Source: Streptomyces sp. NBC_00178
Lineage (GTDB): Bacteria > Actinomycetota > Actinomycetes > Streptomycetales > Streptomycetaceae
Assembly (NCBI RefSeq): GCF_036206005.1
Contig: NZ_CP108143.1
Span: 1,488,001 to 1,552,000, forward strand
Direction: 5' to 3'
DNA length: 64,000 nt
The translations under genes and the position numbers were made by a program. Shown one piece after another: positions 35,894-43,958 of this stretch; the stretch's first letter is position 1; every line of letters begins with the position of its first letter. The notes beneath the pieces are model-generated. The model had not been told where the DNA came from. It worked only from the letters and a program-made list of their open reading frames with translations, and did not search any database.

Positions 35894-38722
35894 TCAGCGG
35901 TGCGAGGGGAACTCCACGACCTGCTGGTACGTCGGCCGGTTCTGCCAGTGGATCGACTTCTGCGAGATCCCGCCCAGCGGACGGTGGACGATCGAGTCGG
36001 TGCACCACTGCTCACCGGCCTTGCAGCTGTCGTCACCCGGGTAGACGGTGGTCGCGGGCACGGCCGCCGCGTCCTTCAGGGTGCCGAGCAGCGCGGTACG
36101 GCAGGCGGCGAGGTCGCCGCCACCGCAGTACGTCTTCGCCAGCGGCCCCTTGACGGTCTGCCCGAGGACCTGGCGCAGGTCCTTGTCCGCGAAGCCCCAC
36201 CAGCCGTACTGGAACGCGGAGCCGTTGTGCGCACCGCTCGGGCCGTGGCTCGCGGCCGGGGACTCGTCCGTGGCCAGGCTCGCGGTGAGCGCGCTGTAGA
36301 GGCCGTCACCCAGCCCGGGACGGAACTCCGCCTCGATCAGCTTCGGCCACCACGCGTCCATGATCCGCACCGCGTCGGCGTGCGTGTACGTGTGCGAGCC
36401 GGGGCTGGTCTCCTTGCGCTGGGCGCCGGCGGCCCTCCACGAGTCCAGCTGCTGCACCGCCGTGTTGACCGCCGGGTCGGTGACCGGCTGGGAGCGCAGC
36501 ACCTTCAGCAGTTCGGGCAGCAGCTGCTCGCCGCGCAGGTCGGTGAGCGCGGCCTCCGCCATTGCGCGGGTGAGGGAGGCACGGGTCACTCCGCCGGCCT
36601 CGACCAGTGCGGACACCCGGTCGTCGAGGAGGTCGCCCCGGTGCACGGCGCCGAATCCGAACGCCGCCGTGGAGTAGTCCTTGGCCTGCCGGTTGTTCCA
36701 CGAGATGTAGTAGTCCTGGCCGCTGGACTGCGGGTGCTCGGCGAACGGGGTGTAGTCGGTGGTGTTGGCCGCCGGGTCGTAGCCCCGCCACTCGTACGCC
36801 TGCTCGGCCTTGACCGGCAGGGCGGCGTCGACGCCGGCCGCGCGCACCGGGTTCATACCGCTGTTGTAGTACGCCGCGGTGCGGGAGTCCGCGTAGAACC
36901 AGTTGAAGGCGTAGTCGATATGGCTCGCCGCCCGCTGGAAGGAGGCCGCGTCCGTCACGTACGCCGGGTCGTTGAGCAGCTGGAACCCGATGATCGAGTC
37001 GGCCTCGTGACGGTAGGTGGTGCGCAGCGAGGTGTAGGCGACGGGCTTGCCGCCGACCGTGGCGCGGTGGGTGACGATGCCGTAGTCGGTGCGCCACACC
37101 TGCATCCGGTAGGAGCCCTTGGCGGTGGAGTCGGCGACGGTGGGCTTCCAGGAGTTGCTGCGTTCGAGCTTCTCCATCGCCGCGCAGGCACCCCGGAAGC
37201 GGTAGTGCGTGGAGTTCTTGGTGGGCGTGGAGCCGTCGGGCTCGCAGAGTTCGACGGCGTAGGTGTCGGTGATGTCCTGGGCGGCGGAGGTGGCGCTCCA
37301 GGCGTAGTCCTGGCCGCGGCCCATCTGGATGTACATGCCGACACCGGCGAAGGAGACGCCACGGGCGCTGATGCCCGGGCCCTGGAGCTCCTGGAGCATC
37401 ATCAGCTGCGGGGCGAAGTAGCCGGTCTGCGGACCCATGACGGCGATCGGGTTGCCGCTCGCGGTGTGCTTTCCGGACACCAGGAGGGCGTTGGACATAC
37501 CCCGTTTCTGCGCGCCGTCGCCGGATCCCGGGAGCGCCCCCTCGGGGATCACGCCGTCGTCGAACAGTCCCTGCGCCGGTTTCAGCGCGGCCGGCGCGTC
37601 GACGGGCGCCTTCCGATTGCTGCCCGCCGAGCCGGTGCGGTCGTATATGAGCGGTTCGGGGGTGACGGAGCCCGGGTCGGGCAGCGCGGTGCCGCGGGCG
37701 TTGTCGGGCTTGCCCGCGTACGGGAACGAGGTGCCGTCGTGGACGGTGAGGACGGCTTCGGGGTCGTTGCGCTGGCGGAAGGACTCCCAGACCCGGGTGC
37801 CCTCCTCGACGCCGTACTTCTGCTGGGCCGCGAGCAGCGAGAGCGCGGCCTGCACCTCACCGCCCCCTCCCCCGCCGAACTGCCCGCCGACCACGGAGGC
37901 GATCGAGATCAGGTCGGTCAGTTTGAACGGCTGGATCTCGCCCACGTTCGTGATCGAGTCGATCTTGCCGGTGAGGACGTACTCACCGGGGAAGTAGCGG
38001 CCGTTCTTCGACTTGACCCGGTAGGCGTTGATCCCGTCGACGTAGGCCTGCGCGTCGGCCATCGCCTGCTCACCGAGCGGGCCCTCCGTGGTCCTGATGC
38101 GCTCGACCTGGGCTTCGAGATCCGCCTCGGTGTACGGGGCCTGCGGCCAGAACTGCTGCTCGAGGCCCTGGTTGCCCAGGGCTCCGCCGGCGAACGAGGT
38201 CAGCTCGCCGCGCCCGATGTGCCGGAAGAGGTCCATCAGCCACAGCCGGTCCTGTCCGGCGGCGAACCCCGCGCCGAACTCGGTGCCGTAGCGGGTGGTG
38301 CCCTTGATGTGCGGCACACCGCTCTTCTTGTCGCGGGTGATGGTGACGTCCGCACGCGGCGAGGTGACGGATTCCACCTGGTTCGCGGCGACGCCGAAGG
38401 AGGCGTCGTTGAAGAATTCGGTCAGCTTCTGGTCGGTGAGGCCGGTGTGGCCCGCGACCAGGCCGTTGTAGCGGTCGAGCTGGTCGTCGCTGTGCGCGGG
38501 ATGGGTGCCGAACGCCTTGTTGCCGAGGATCTCGACGAGGGTCGCGTTGCCGTTCTCGCCGGGCGGCAGGATGTCCGCGCACTGGCTCGCGCAGTGGTCG
38601 GTGACGGCGAGGGGTTCCGGTTGTGCCGCTCCGGCGACGGGCGCCGAGGCGAGCAGGGACGTGCCGAGAGCGAGAACGGCCGCGATTGCCGCGGCTGTGA
38701 GCGTGCGGGTGCGTGGGGGCAT
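35894..38722 (-). CDS. Secreted penicillin acylase family protein (Ntn hydrolase)
   Basis: 942 residues. Sec signal MPPRTRTLTAAAIAAVLALG with cleavage near AGA (about residue 32). An alpha-chain region has RADVTITRDKKSGVPHIKG and FGAGFAAGQDRLWLMDLFRHIGRGELTSF, the family signature. A linker follows, then the beta chain with the predicted nucleophile Ser410 in GMSNALLVSGKHTASGNPI. Autocleavage before this Ser would produce the heterodimer. Streptomyces relatives hydrolyse penicillins, echinocandin-type lipopeptides or acyl-homoserine lactones, so an amide with a fatty or aromatic acyl side is likely. Monocistronic. Confidence 0.93.
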   Translation of the reverse strand: MPPRTRTLTAAAIAAVLALGTSLLASAPVAGAAQPEPLAVTDHCASQCADILPPGENGNATLVEILGNKAFGTHPAHSDDQLDRYNGLVAGHTGLTDQKLTEFFNDASFGVAANQVESVTSPRADVTITRDKKSGVPHIKGTTRYGTEFGAGFAAGQDRLWLMDLFRHIGRGELTSFAGGALGNQGLEQQFWPQAPYTEADLEAQVERIRTTEGPLGEQAMADAQAYVDGINAYRVKSKNGRYFPGEYVLTGKIDSITNVGEIQPFKLTDLISIASVVGGQFGGGGGGEVQAALSLLAAQQKYGVEEGTRVWESFRQRNDPEAVLTVHDGTSFPYAGKPDNARGTALPDPGSVTPEPLIYDRTGSAGSNRKAPVDAPAALKPAQGLFDDGVIPEGALPGSGDGAQKRGMSNALLVSGKHTASGNPIAVMGPQTGYFAPQLMMLQELQGPGISARGVSFAGVGMYIQMGRGQDYAWSATSAAQDITDTYAVELCEPDGSTPTKNSTHYRFRGACAAMEKLERSNSWKPTVADSTAKGSYRMQVWRTDYGIVTHRATVGGKPVAYTSLRTTYRHEADSIIGFQLLNDPAYVTDAASFQRAASHIDYAFNWFYADSRTAAYYNSGMNPVRAAGVDAALPVKAEQAYEWRGYDPAANTTDYTPFAEHPQSSGQDYYISWNNRQAKDYSTAAFGFGAVHRGDLLDDRVSALVEAGGVTRASLTRAMAEAALTDLRGEQLLPELLKVLRSQPVTDPAVNTAVQQLDSWRAAGAQRKETSPGSHTYTHADAVRIMDAWWPKLIEAEFRPGLGDGLYSALTASLATDESPAASHGPSGAHNGSAFQYGWWGFADKDLRQVLGQTVKGPLAKTYCGGGDLAACRTALLGTLKDAAAVPATTVYPGDDSCKAGEQWCTDSIVHRPLGGISQKSIHWQNRPTYQQVVEFPSHR

Positions 38723-38943
38723 GCGTGCTCCTCCGGGTGGCCGATGCGCCGGAGGTTACTGGCGGTACGCCCCGCCGGTAAGATGAACATCAGTCACTTT
38801 TTCCGAATCGCCACACGCCTGTGCACGGTCTCACACGGCCCGTCTCGATCCGTGGACGCATTTCACCTTTCGATGGAGCCGAATCGGGCAGTCGTACGTC
38901 CATCCCTTGACGCCGAAGTACGAGCGACGGAGGTGGCAGTGCC

Positions 38944-39558
38944 ATGGCCGGTTTCCGGAGTCTTGCGAGACAGGTCCGCGACCCGCGGGGCGATCTGGCT
39001 TTGCGGCGGTACTCGCTGCGCAAATGCCTGGAGAGATTCGCCCCGTACGGTCATCGGGCGACCTGGGATCACCTGTGCGCCCGGCACGGGATCGGGCCCG
39101 AGGACCGGGCCCCCGACCCGGCGCGACTGATCCACGCGCTGGAGGAACTGGAGGAGGCGCGGGCCGTCTGGCTCGTGTACGAGACGGGCTTCGCCGAGCG
39201 GCGGCGCCGTGAGAAGCACGACGGGCTGCGCAGGCCCGGCACGTTCGACGACTGGCACCGCAGGACCTGGGGCGGATACGGGATCGCGCACTGCGACGAT
39301 CCGGAGGTCCATCCGAGCGCGCCGCTGGCCGTGGTCCTGGGACGGCTGATCTCGGCCCTCGGCACCGAGCCCGGCACGGCGTGTCCGGTCTGCACCGGGA
39401 CCGGAATCGTCTGGCGGCAGGACCTGGACCGCGAACCCGGGGCCGGTCCGGTCTGCACGCGGTGCGGGATCGTGGTCCCCCGGCCCGTCCTGACGCCGGG
39501 CGCGCTGGCCAGGGCCCGGGGGGTCCGGACCAGGAACCTGGCAGCGTCGGCGGCCTGA
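38944..39558 (+). CDS. Hypothetical protein with zinc-ribbon-like cysteines
   Basis: 204 residues from ATG at 38944 (MAGFRSLARQVRDPRG). The N-terminal half is basic and helical (RRYSLRKCLERFAPYGHRATWDHL, IHALEELEEARAVWLVYETGFAERRRREK). The C-terminal half has CPVCTGTG and, 20 residues later, CTRCG, a two-knuckle zinc ribbon like those of DnaJ or topoisomerase. Not recognised as a named family; a nucleic-acid or protein-binding role is possible. It lies alone between the acylase (divergent) and soxR (convergent). Confidence 0.75.
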   Translation: MAGFRSLARQVRDPRGDLALRRYSLRKCLERFAPYGHRATWDHLCARHGIGPEDRAPDPARLIHALEELEEARAVWLVYETGFAERRRREKHDGLRRPGTFDDWHRRTWGGYGIAHCDDPEVHPSAPLAVVLGRLISALGTEPGTACPVCTGTGIVWRQDLDREPGAGPVCTRCGIVVPRPVLTPGALARARGVRTRNLAASAA

Positions 39559-39663
39559 GTGCCCTCCCGGAGACCTGCGCGACCCGAGGTGCGGGCACGC
39601 GGCCAGCCCCACGCGGGGCCGTCGCGTACGCCCGCCGAGCACGCCGGACGGAGCCCGGCGCGC

Positions 39664-40137
39664 TCAGGGGCGCTTCGCCGCGCCCCTTTCCGGCATGAGG
39701 CGCGATCCGGTCATCCGGTCGCCGAACACGTCGTCGGGGTTGGACAGCACACAGGTCTCCAATGACAGGCATCCGCAGCCGATGCAGTCGGTGAGGTGGT
39801 CGCGCAGCCGCCCCAGTTGCTCGATGCGCTCGTCGAGCTCCGAGCGCCACGCCCGGGAGAGCCGCGCCCAGTCCTCGCGGTTCGGCGTGCGCCCCTCAGG
39901 CAGTTCGGTCAGCGCGTCCCTGATGGTGGCCAGCGGGATTCCGACCCGCTGGGCAGCGCGGACGAACGCCACCCGGCGCAGCGCGTCCCTGGTGTAACGC
40001 CGCTGGTTGCCGCTGGTCCGGGTGCTGCTGATCAGGCCCTTGGACTCGTAGAAGTGCAGGGCGGACACCGCGGCACCGCTACGGGCGGAGAGCTGGCCGA
40101 CGGTGAGTTCGTGGTAGGTCTGCGGGATCTGTGGCAC
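39664..40137 (-). CDS. soxR: Redox-sensing MerR-family regulator SoxR
   Basis: 157 residues, GTG at 40137 giving VPQIPQTYHELTVGQLSARSG, which lines up with the SoxR N-terminus. MerR HTH: LTVGQLSARSGAAVSALHFYESKGLISSTRTSGNQRRYTRDALRRV. A dimerisation helix follows, then the [2Fe-2S] cysteine cluster CIGCGCLSLETC. Streptomyces SoxR responds to redox-active antibiotics such as actinorhodin and phenazines rather than to superoxide. No SoxR box (CCTCAAG..CTTGAGG) was seen nearby, so its targets lie elsewhere. Confidence 0.95.
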   Translation of the reverse strand: MPQIPQTYHELTVGQLSARSGAAVSALHFYESKGLISSTRTSGNQRRYTRDALRRVAFVRAAQRVGIPLATIRDALTELPEGRTPNREDWARLSRAWRSELDERIEQLGRLRDHLTDCIGCGCLSLETCVLSNPDDVFGDRMTGSRLMPERGAAKRP

Positions 40138-40230
40138 TCCCCCCACGCTAGTGGCCGCGCGCCCCCGCCCGCCCCTCACTCGCGGAACCCGGCCGGTTCG
40201 TCGTTGACAGGGAAGCGTGGCCCAACCATG

Positions 40231-40247
40231 CTGAGCAAGCGCTTAGA
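40231..40247 (+). promoter_or_regulatory. TetR-type operator before the MaoC gene
   Basis: CTGAGCAAGCGCTTAGA, pseudo-palindromic around AAGCGCTT, identical to 41486-41502 before the TetR gene. It ends 48 bases before the start codon. Confidence 0.82.
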
Positions 40248-40295
40248 CATTGCCCGGACATGGCGACAGACAGCCGGAAGGCAGGGACCACGAAC

Positions 40296-40757
40296 ATGGC
40301 AGAGCCGAAGATCTTCACGTCCGCTCAGGAGCTGCGGGACGGAGTGGGCCAGGAACTCGGTCACAGCGACTGGCTGGAGATCGAGCAGAAGCGGATCGAC
40401 CAGTTCGCGGAGGCCACGGGCGACCACCAGTGGATCCACGTCGACCCGGAACGCGCCGCGGCCGGCCCCTTCGGCACGACGATCGCGCACGGTTACCTCA
40501 CGCTGTCGCTGCTGCCGGTGCTCGTCCCGCAGATCCTCCAGGTCGAGGGCGCGAAGATGGGCATCAACTACGGGACCAACAAGGTCCGCTTCCCCTCGAC
40601 CGTCCCCGTCGGTTCGCGGCTGCGCGCCACGGCGGTGCTCAAGAGCGTCGAGGAGGCGGGCGGCGGCGTCCAGGTGACCGCGCTCGTCACCATCGAACGC
40701 GAGGGCGGCGACAAGCCCGCCTGTGTCGCGGAGTCCGTGTCGCGCTACTACTTCTGA
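40296..40757 (+). CDS. MaoC family dehydratase ((R)-enoyl-CoA hydratase-like)
   Basis: 153 residues from ATG at 40296 (MAEPKIFTSAQELRDG); an ATG at 40260 would add twelve residues. Hot-dog fold with the R-hydratase motif IDQFAEATGDHQWIHVDPERAAAGPFGTTIAHGYLTLSLLP, whose Asp and His are catalytic, and INYGTNKVRFPSTVPVGSRLRA. It hydrates trans-2-enoyl-CoA to (R)-3-hydroxyacyl-CoA in fatty-acid metabolism. Convergent with a TetR gene carrying the same operator. Confidence 0.92.
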   Translation: MAEPKIFTSAQELRDGVGQELGHSDWLEIEQKRIDQFAEATGDHQWIHVDPERAAAGPFGTTIAHGYLTLSLLPVLVPQILQVEGAKMGINYGTNKVRFPSTVPVGSRLRATAVLKSVEEAGGGVQVTALVTIEREGGDKPACVAESVSRYYF

Positions 40758-40759
40758 GC

Positions 40760-40775
40760 ACTGCTTGCGAGCAGT
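40760..40775 (+). terminator. Small hairpin after the MaoC gene
   Basis: ACTGCT (40760-40765) and AGCAGT (40770-40775) around TGCG, two bases after the stop. Confidence 0.5.
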
Positions 40776-40794
40776 ACTCACGAGCGGGGGAGGC

Positions 40795-40813
40795 GCCGGG
40801 CCCACGGCCCGGC
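40795..40813 (-). terminator. Hairpin after the TetR gene
   Basis: Perfect GCCGGGCC (40795-40802) and GGCCCGGC (40806-40813), loop CAC, one base past the TetR stop codon at 40815 on the minus strand. Confidence 0.65.
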
Positions 40814-40814
40814 G

Positions 40815-41438
40815 TCACTTCTGCGCGCCCACCATCCGCAGGACCAGGTCCGCGTAGAGCGTGCCGACCTCCTCGGGAGTCCGGCTGCCCTGCGCGTTGA
40901 ACCAGCGAGCGACGTCGATGCAGAGCGAGAGCACGGCCAGCGTGGTGCCCGGCACGTCCGGGACGTCGAACTCGCCGGCCGCCACACCCTCACCGATGAT
41001 GCGGCGCACCACGGCGTCGGTCCTGCGGCGCAGGGCGACGATCTCCGTACGGTGCTCCTCGGCCAGGGCCTCCAGTTCGTACTGCACGACGCGTGCCGTG
41101 GTGTGCCGTTCGGCGTGCCAGCTGACGAAGGAGCGCACCGCGTCGGCGAGCCGCTCGGACGCGGTGCCGCCACTGCCGGCGGCCGTCTCCAGGAGGAGCA
41201 GCGCCCGGTCGTGGCCGATCCGGCTGATCCGGTGGAGCAGCTCTTCCTTCGTCTTGTAGTGGATGTAGAGAGCGGCCGGGCTCATTCCCGCGCGGCCTGC
41301 GATGTCCCGGGTGGTGGTCGCGTGGTAGCCACGCTCGGCGAACGCCTCGACGGCCGCGACGAGCAGCCGCCTGGCCGCCTCGGGCGTGACCTCGCTCCAC
41401 GGCGTGTTCTCGCCGTCGGTCTCCTCCGCCGTGCTCAT
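40815..41438 (-). CDS. TetR-family regulator (MaoC-linked)
   Basis: 207 residues from ATG at 41438 (MSTAEETDGENTPWSEVT). HTH: FAERGYHATTTRDIAGRAGMSPAALYIHYKTKEELLHRI. The C-terminal domain (FVSWHAERHTTARVVQYELEALAEEHRTEIV, SLCIDVARWFNAQG) resembles regulators of fatty-acid genes. An operator CTGAGCAAGCGCTTAGA is 47 bases upstream and is repeated before the MaoC gene, so it probably represses itself and maoC. Ligand unknown, presumably an acyl-CoA. Confidence 0.92.
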   Translation of the reverse strand: MSTAEETDGENTPWSEVTPEAARRLLVAAVEAFAERGYHATTTRDIAGRAGMSPAALYIHYKTKEELLHRISRIGHDRALLLLETAAGSGGTASERLADAVRSFVSWHAERHTTARVVQYELEALAEEHRTEIVALRRRTDAVVRRIIGEGVAAGEFDVPDVPGTTLAVLSLCIDVARWFNAQGSRTPEEVGTLYADLVLRMVGAQK

Positions 41439-41485
41439 CGCCACGTGTCCCTTTCCGCTGGCAGGACGCACACCATACCGCGAAC

Positions 41486-41502
41486 CTGAGCAAGCGCTTA
41501 GA
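41486..41502 (-). promoter_or_regulatory. TetR-type operator before its own gene
   Basis: CTGAGCAAGCGCTTAGA (plus-strand reading) is identical over 17 bases to 40231-40247. Confidence 0.82.
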
Positions 41503-41521
41503 TCGCCGGGGGCGGAGATCG

Positions 41522-41812
41522 TCAGAGCTTCTGGAAGGGATCGTGCTCGGCGAGGATCTTCTCCAGCCGGGCCTGGTCGACCCTGCTGACGATCCGGCCC
41601 GCCTCCTGCCGGTCCCTGATGACCTTGGCGAGGGTGAAGCACGAGGTGACGAGGTAGAGGACGCCGATGGCGAGGAAGGCCCGCACCCAGGCGCCGGCGT
41701 CGAGGAAGAAGATGCCGAGGGCCACGGCTCCCGCCGCCACGCCGAAGGAGAGGACGGCCTGGCCGTAGAAGGCGGCGGTGTTCTGCTGCTTGACCGATGT
41801 TGTCTCACTCAT
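41522..41812 (-). CDS. YiaA/YiaB family inner membrane protein
   Basis: 96 residues from ATG at 41812 (MSETTSVKQQNTAAFYGQ). Two membrane helices (AVLSFGVAAGAVALGIFFLD and RAFLAIGVLYLVTSCFTLAKVIRD) with the YiaA/YiaB signature, then a charged cytosolic tail SRVDQARLEKILAEHDPFQKL. Function unknown in general. Transcribed leftward, ending just upstream of the TetR operator region; it may read into the TetR gene. Confidence 0.88.
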   Translation of the reverse strand: MSETTSVKQQNTAAFYGQAVLSFGVAAGAVALGIFFLDAGAWVRAFLAIGVLYLVTSCFTLAKVIRDRQEAGRIVSRVDQARLEKILAEHDPFQKL

Positions 41813-41910
41813 GTGGCACAGCATCCGCCGCGCCGCCCGACCCCGGCATCCGTCGGCGTACTCAGTGGGTACTCAACGGATGGCGGGGCCGGGTCCGGGC
41901 GCGGCCGTGC

Positions 41911-43062
41911 TCAGAAGGCGGAGACGCCCGTCAGGGCGCGGCCGATGATGAGCTTCTGGATCTGACTGGTGCCCTCGTACAGGGTCATCACGCGGGCGTC
42001 CCTGACCAGCTTGCCGACGGGGTACTCGTCGATGTAGCCGTAGCCCCCGAAGACCTGGAGGGCGTTGTTGGCGGCGCGCACCGCGGCCTCGGAGGCGAAG
42101 AGCTTGGCCGTCGACGCCGCGGTGGCGAAGTCCTGCCCCCGGTCGACGAGGTCGGCCACGCGCCAGGTCAGCATGCGGGCGGCGTCGACGTCCACGGAGA
42201 TGTCGCTGATGAGCTCCTGGACCAGCTGGTAGCTCGCGATGGGCTTGCCGAACTGCTCGCGCTCGCCCGCGTAGCGCACCGCCGCGTCCAGTGCCGCCTG
42301 GGCGATCCCGACGCAGCCGGCCGCGACCGACATCCGCCCCTTGGCCAGGGCGGACATGGCGACGGAGAAGCCCTTCCCCTCGGGGCCCAGCATGGCCGAG
42401 GCGGGGACGCGGACGCCTTCGAGCACCAGTTCGGCGGTGGCCTGGCCGCGCAGCCCGAGTTTGCCGTGCACCGTGTGCCGGGTCAGGCCCGGGGAGTCGG
42501 CTGGCACCAGGAACGCGGAGATCCCCCGGTGCCCCGGGACGTCACCGGTGCGGGCGAAGAGCAGGACCACGTCGGCCCAGGTGCCGTTGGTGATGAACAT
42601 CTTGCCGCCGTCGACGACGTACTCGTCGCCGTCGCGCACGGCGCGGGCGGTGAGGTTGCCCGCGTCGGACCCCGTGCCCGGTTCGGTGAGACCGAAGCAG
42701 CCCACGGCATCGCCCGAGGTGAGCCGTGGCAGCCACTGCCGCTTCTGCTCCTCGCTCCCCCAGGACGCGATCGTCTTGGCGACGAGCCCGAGCGACACGG
42801 ACACGATGCCGCGCACGGACGAGTCCCCGCGCCCGAGCTCTTCGGTGACCAGGCAGTACGCGAGGTGGTCTCCGCCGGAGCCGCCGTACTCCTCGGGAAC
42901 GGTCAGTCCCAGGAAGCCCAGGGCGCCGAGCTTCTTCACGATCGACTTGTCGACACTCTCGGCACGGTCCCACTCGACGACGTGCGGGGTGATCTCCCGT
43001 GCGACGAAGTCCTCGGCGAGCCGCCGGACGGCTTCCTGCTCCTCGCTCAGCTCCAGGTTCAT
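41911..43062 (-). CDS. Acyl-CoA dehydrogenase
   Basis: 383 residues from ATG at 43062 (MNLELSEEQEAVRRLAEDFV). Classic ACAD signatures: CFGLTEPGTGSDAGNLTARAV, DEYVVDGGKMFITNGTWADVV, LGLRGQATAELVLEGVRVP, GREQFGKPIASYQLVQELISD-type helix, and catalytic Glu in LVRDARVMTLYEGTSQIQKLIIGRAL. It introduces a trans-2 double bond into a short- or medium-chain acyl-CoA, passing electrons to ETF. Divergent from a TetR gene; an operator lies 19 bases before the start. Confidence 0.94.
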   Translation of the reverse strand: MNLELSEEQEAVRRLAEDFVAREITPHVVEWDRAESVDKSIVKKLGALGFLGLTVPEEYGGSGGDHLAYCLVTEELGRGDSSVRGIVSVSLGLVAKTIASWGSEEQKRQWLPRLTSGDAVGCFGLTEPGTGSDAGNLTARAVRDGDEYVVDGGKMFITNGTWADVVLLFARTGDVPGHRGISAFLVPADSPGLTRHTVHGKLGLRGQATAELVLEGVRVPASAMLGPEGKGFSVAMSALAKGRMSVAAGCVGIAQAALDAAVRYAGEREQFGKPIASYQLVQELISDISVDVDAARMLTWRVADLVDRGQDFATAASTAKLFASEAAVRAANNALQVFGGYGYIDEYPVGKLVRDARVMTLYEGTSQIQKLIIGRALTGVSAF

Positions 43063-43081
43063 CCTGCGGCACCCCACTTTT

Positions 43082-43101
43082 AATTAGCACTGCTAGTTTT
43101 T
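43082..43101. promoter_or_regulatory. TetR-type operator between ACAD and TetR genes
   Basis: AATTAGCACTGCTAGTTTTT. 17 of 20 bases match 48781-48800 before the aldehyde dehydrogenase gene; differences at positions 3, 8 and 12. It lies 19 and 26 bases from the two divergent start codons, so both promoters can be blocked. Confidence 0.78.
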
Positions 43102-43127
43102 GATTGGCTGGCCCTACTATGTGCCGC

Positions 43128-43802
43128 ATGGCCCGACCGCGCAAGCCCCTCCTGAACAGAGACCTCATCGTCGAGGCGGCGGGCGCGCTCGTGGACGCCG
43201 AAGGGCTCGGCGCGGTCTCGACCCGGCGCCTCGCCGCGGAACTCGGGGTCAGCGGGCCCTCGCTCTACAACCACTTCCGGAACAAGGACGAGATCCTCGA
43301 CGCGGTCGCCGACGCCGTCTCGGCCCAGGTCGACCTGTCGATGTTCGTGGAGTCCGACCCGCGCGACTGGCCCGCCGCCCTGCACGACTGGGCCGTCTCC
43401 TACCGGGCCGCGCTCGCCGCGCACCCGCACATCGTCCCGGTGCTCGCCCAGGGCCCGGGCCGCCGCCCGGCCGGCCTGCGGGTCGCCGACGCGGTCTTCG
43501 GCGCCATGGTCCGGGCCGGCTGGCCGCCCGCGCAGGCCACCTACATCGGCGCGCTGATGCGCTACTTCATCACCGGCTCGGCGCTCGGCTCCTTCGCGCG
43601 CGGATTCGTCGACGACGAGACCGCGTACGACCCCGCCGACTACCCCCACCTCGGCCAGGCCCACCTGCTGGCCGACCGCCGTCAGCAGGTCGACGAGGGC
43701 GCGTTCGAGACCGGGTTGCGCGCCCTGCTCGACGGCCTGGAACTGCAGTACGAGCAGGCGGCGGCCGGCCGTGCGGTCCGGCCGTCGCCCAACGGTTCCT
43801 GA
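43128..43802 (+). CDS. TetR-family regulator (ACAD/aldehyde dehydrogenase-linked)
   Basis: 224 residues from ATG at 43128 (MARPRKPLLNRDLIVEAA). HTH: GLGAVSTRRLAAELGVSGPSLYNHFRNKDEILDAVADAV, the TetR/ActR type with a TetR_C domain (PHIVPVLAQGPGRRPAGLRVADAVFGAMVRAGW). No Shine-Dalgarno is evident and the operator ends 26 bases before the ATG, so the leader is short. I infer control of the divergent ACAD and of the aldehyde/alcohol dehydrogenase operon via the shared site. Confidence 0.9.
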   Translation: MARPRKPLLNRDLIVEAAGALVDAEGLGAVSTRRLAAELGVSGPSLYNHFRNKDEILDAVADAVSAQVDLSMFVESDPRDWPAALHDWAVSYRAALAAHPHIVPVLAQGPGRRPAGLRVADAVFGAMVRAGWPPAQATYIGALMRYFITGSALGSFARGFVDDETAYDPADYPHLGQAHLLADRRQQVDEGAFETGLRALLDGLELQYEQAAAGRAVRPSPNGS

Positions 43803-43958
43803 CGCACCCTCGACGCCGTACGGAACGACCGGGCCGCGTGGGCGGCTCGCCCGGGGCGGGAAGCACGGGGCCCGGCACCCCGGCCCCGGAACGGCGTCGT
43901 TTGACGCTCCCCGGCAATTCGGTGGGCGCCGGAGCCCGACGGCCCTACGGTCGTCGTC

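Noticed and set aside
35822..39130. Plus-strand open frame of about 1100 codons opposite the penicillin acylase gene
   Set aside because: It is the antisense shadow of the acylase gene, rich in V/G/R without motifs, a common effect of high-GC codon bias.
39664..40137. A SoxR box near soxR showing local targets
   Set aside because: No CCTCAAG/CTTGAGG dyad is found in the adjacent gaps; the dyad at 40231 belongs to the TetR/MaoC pair because it is repeated before the TetR gene.
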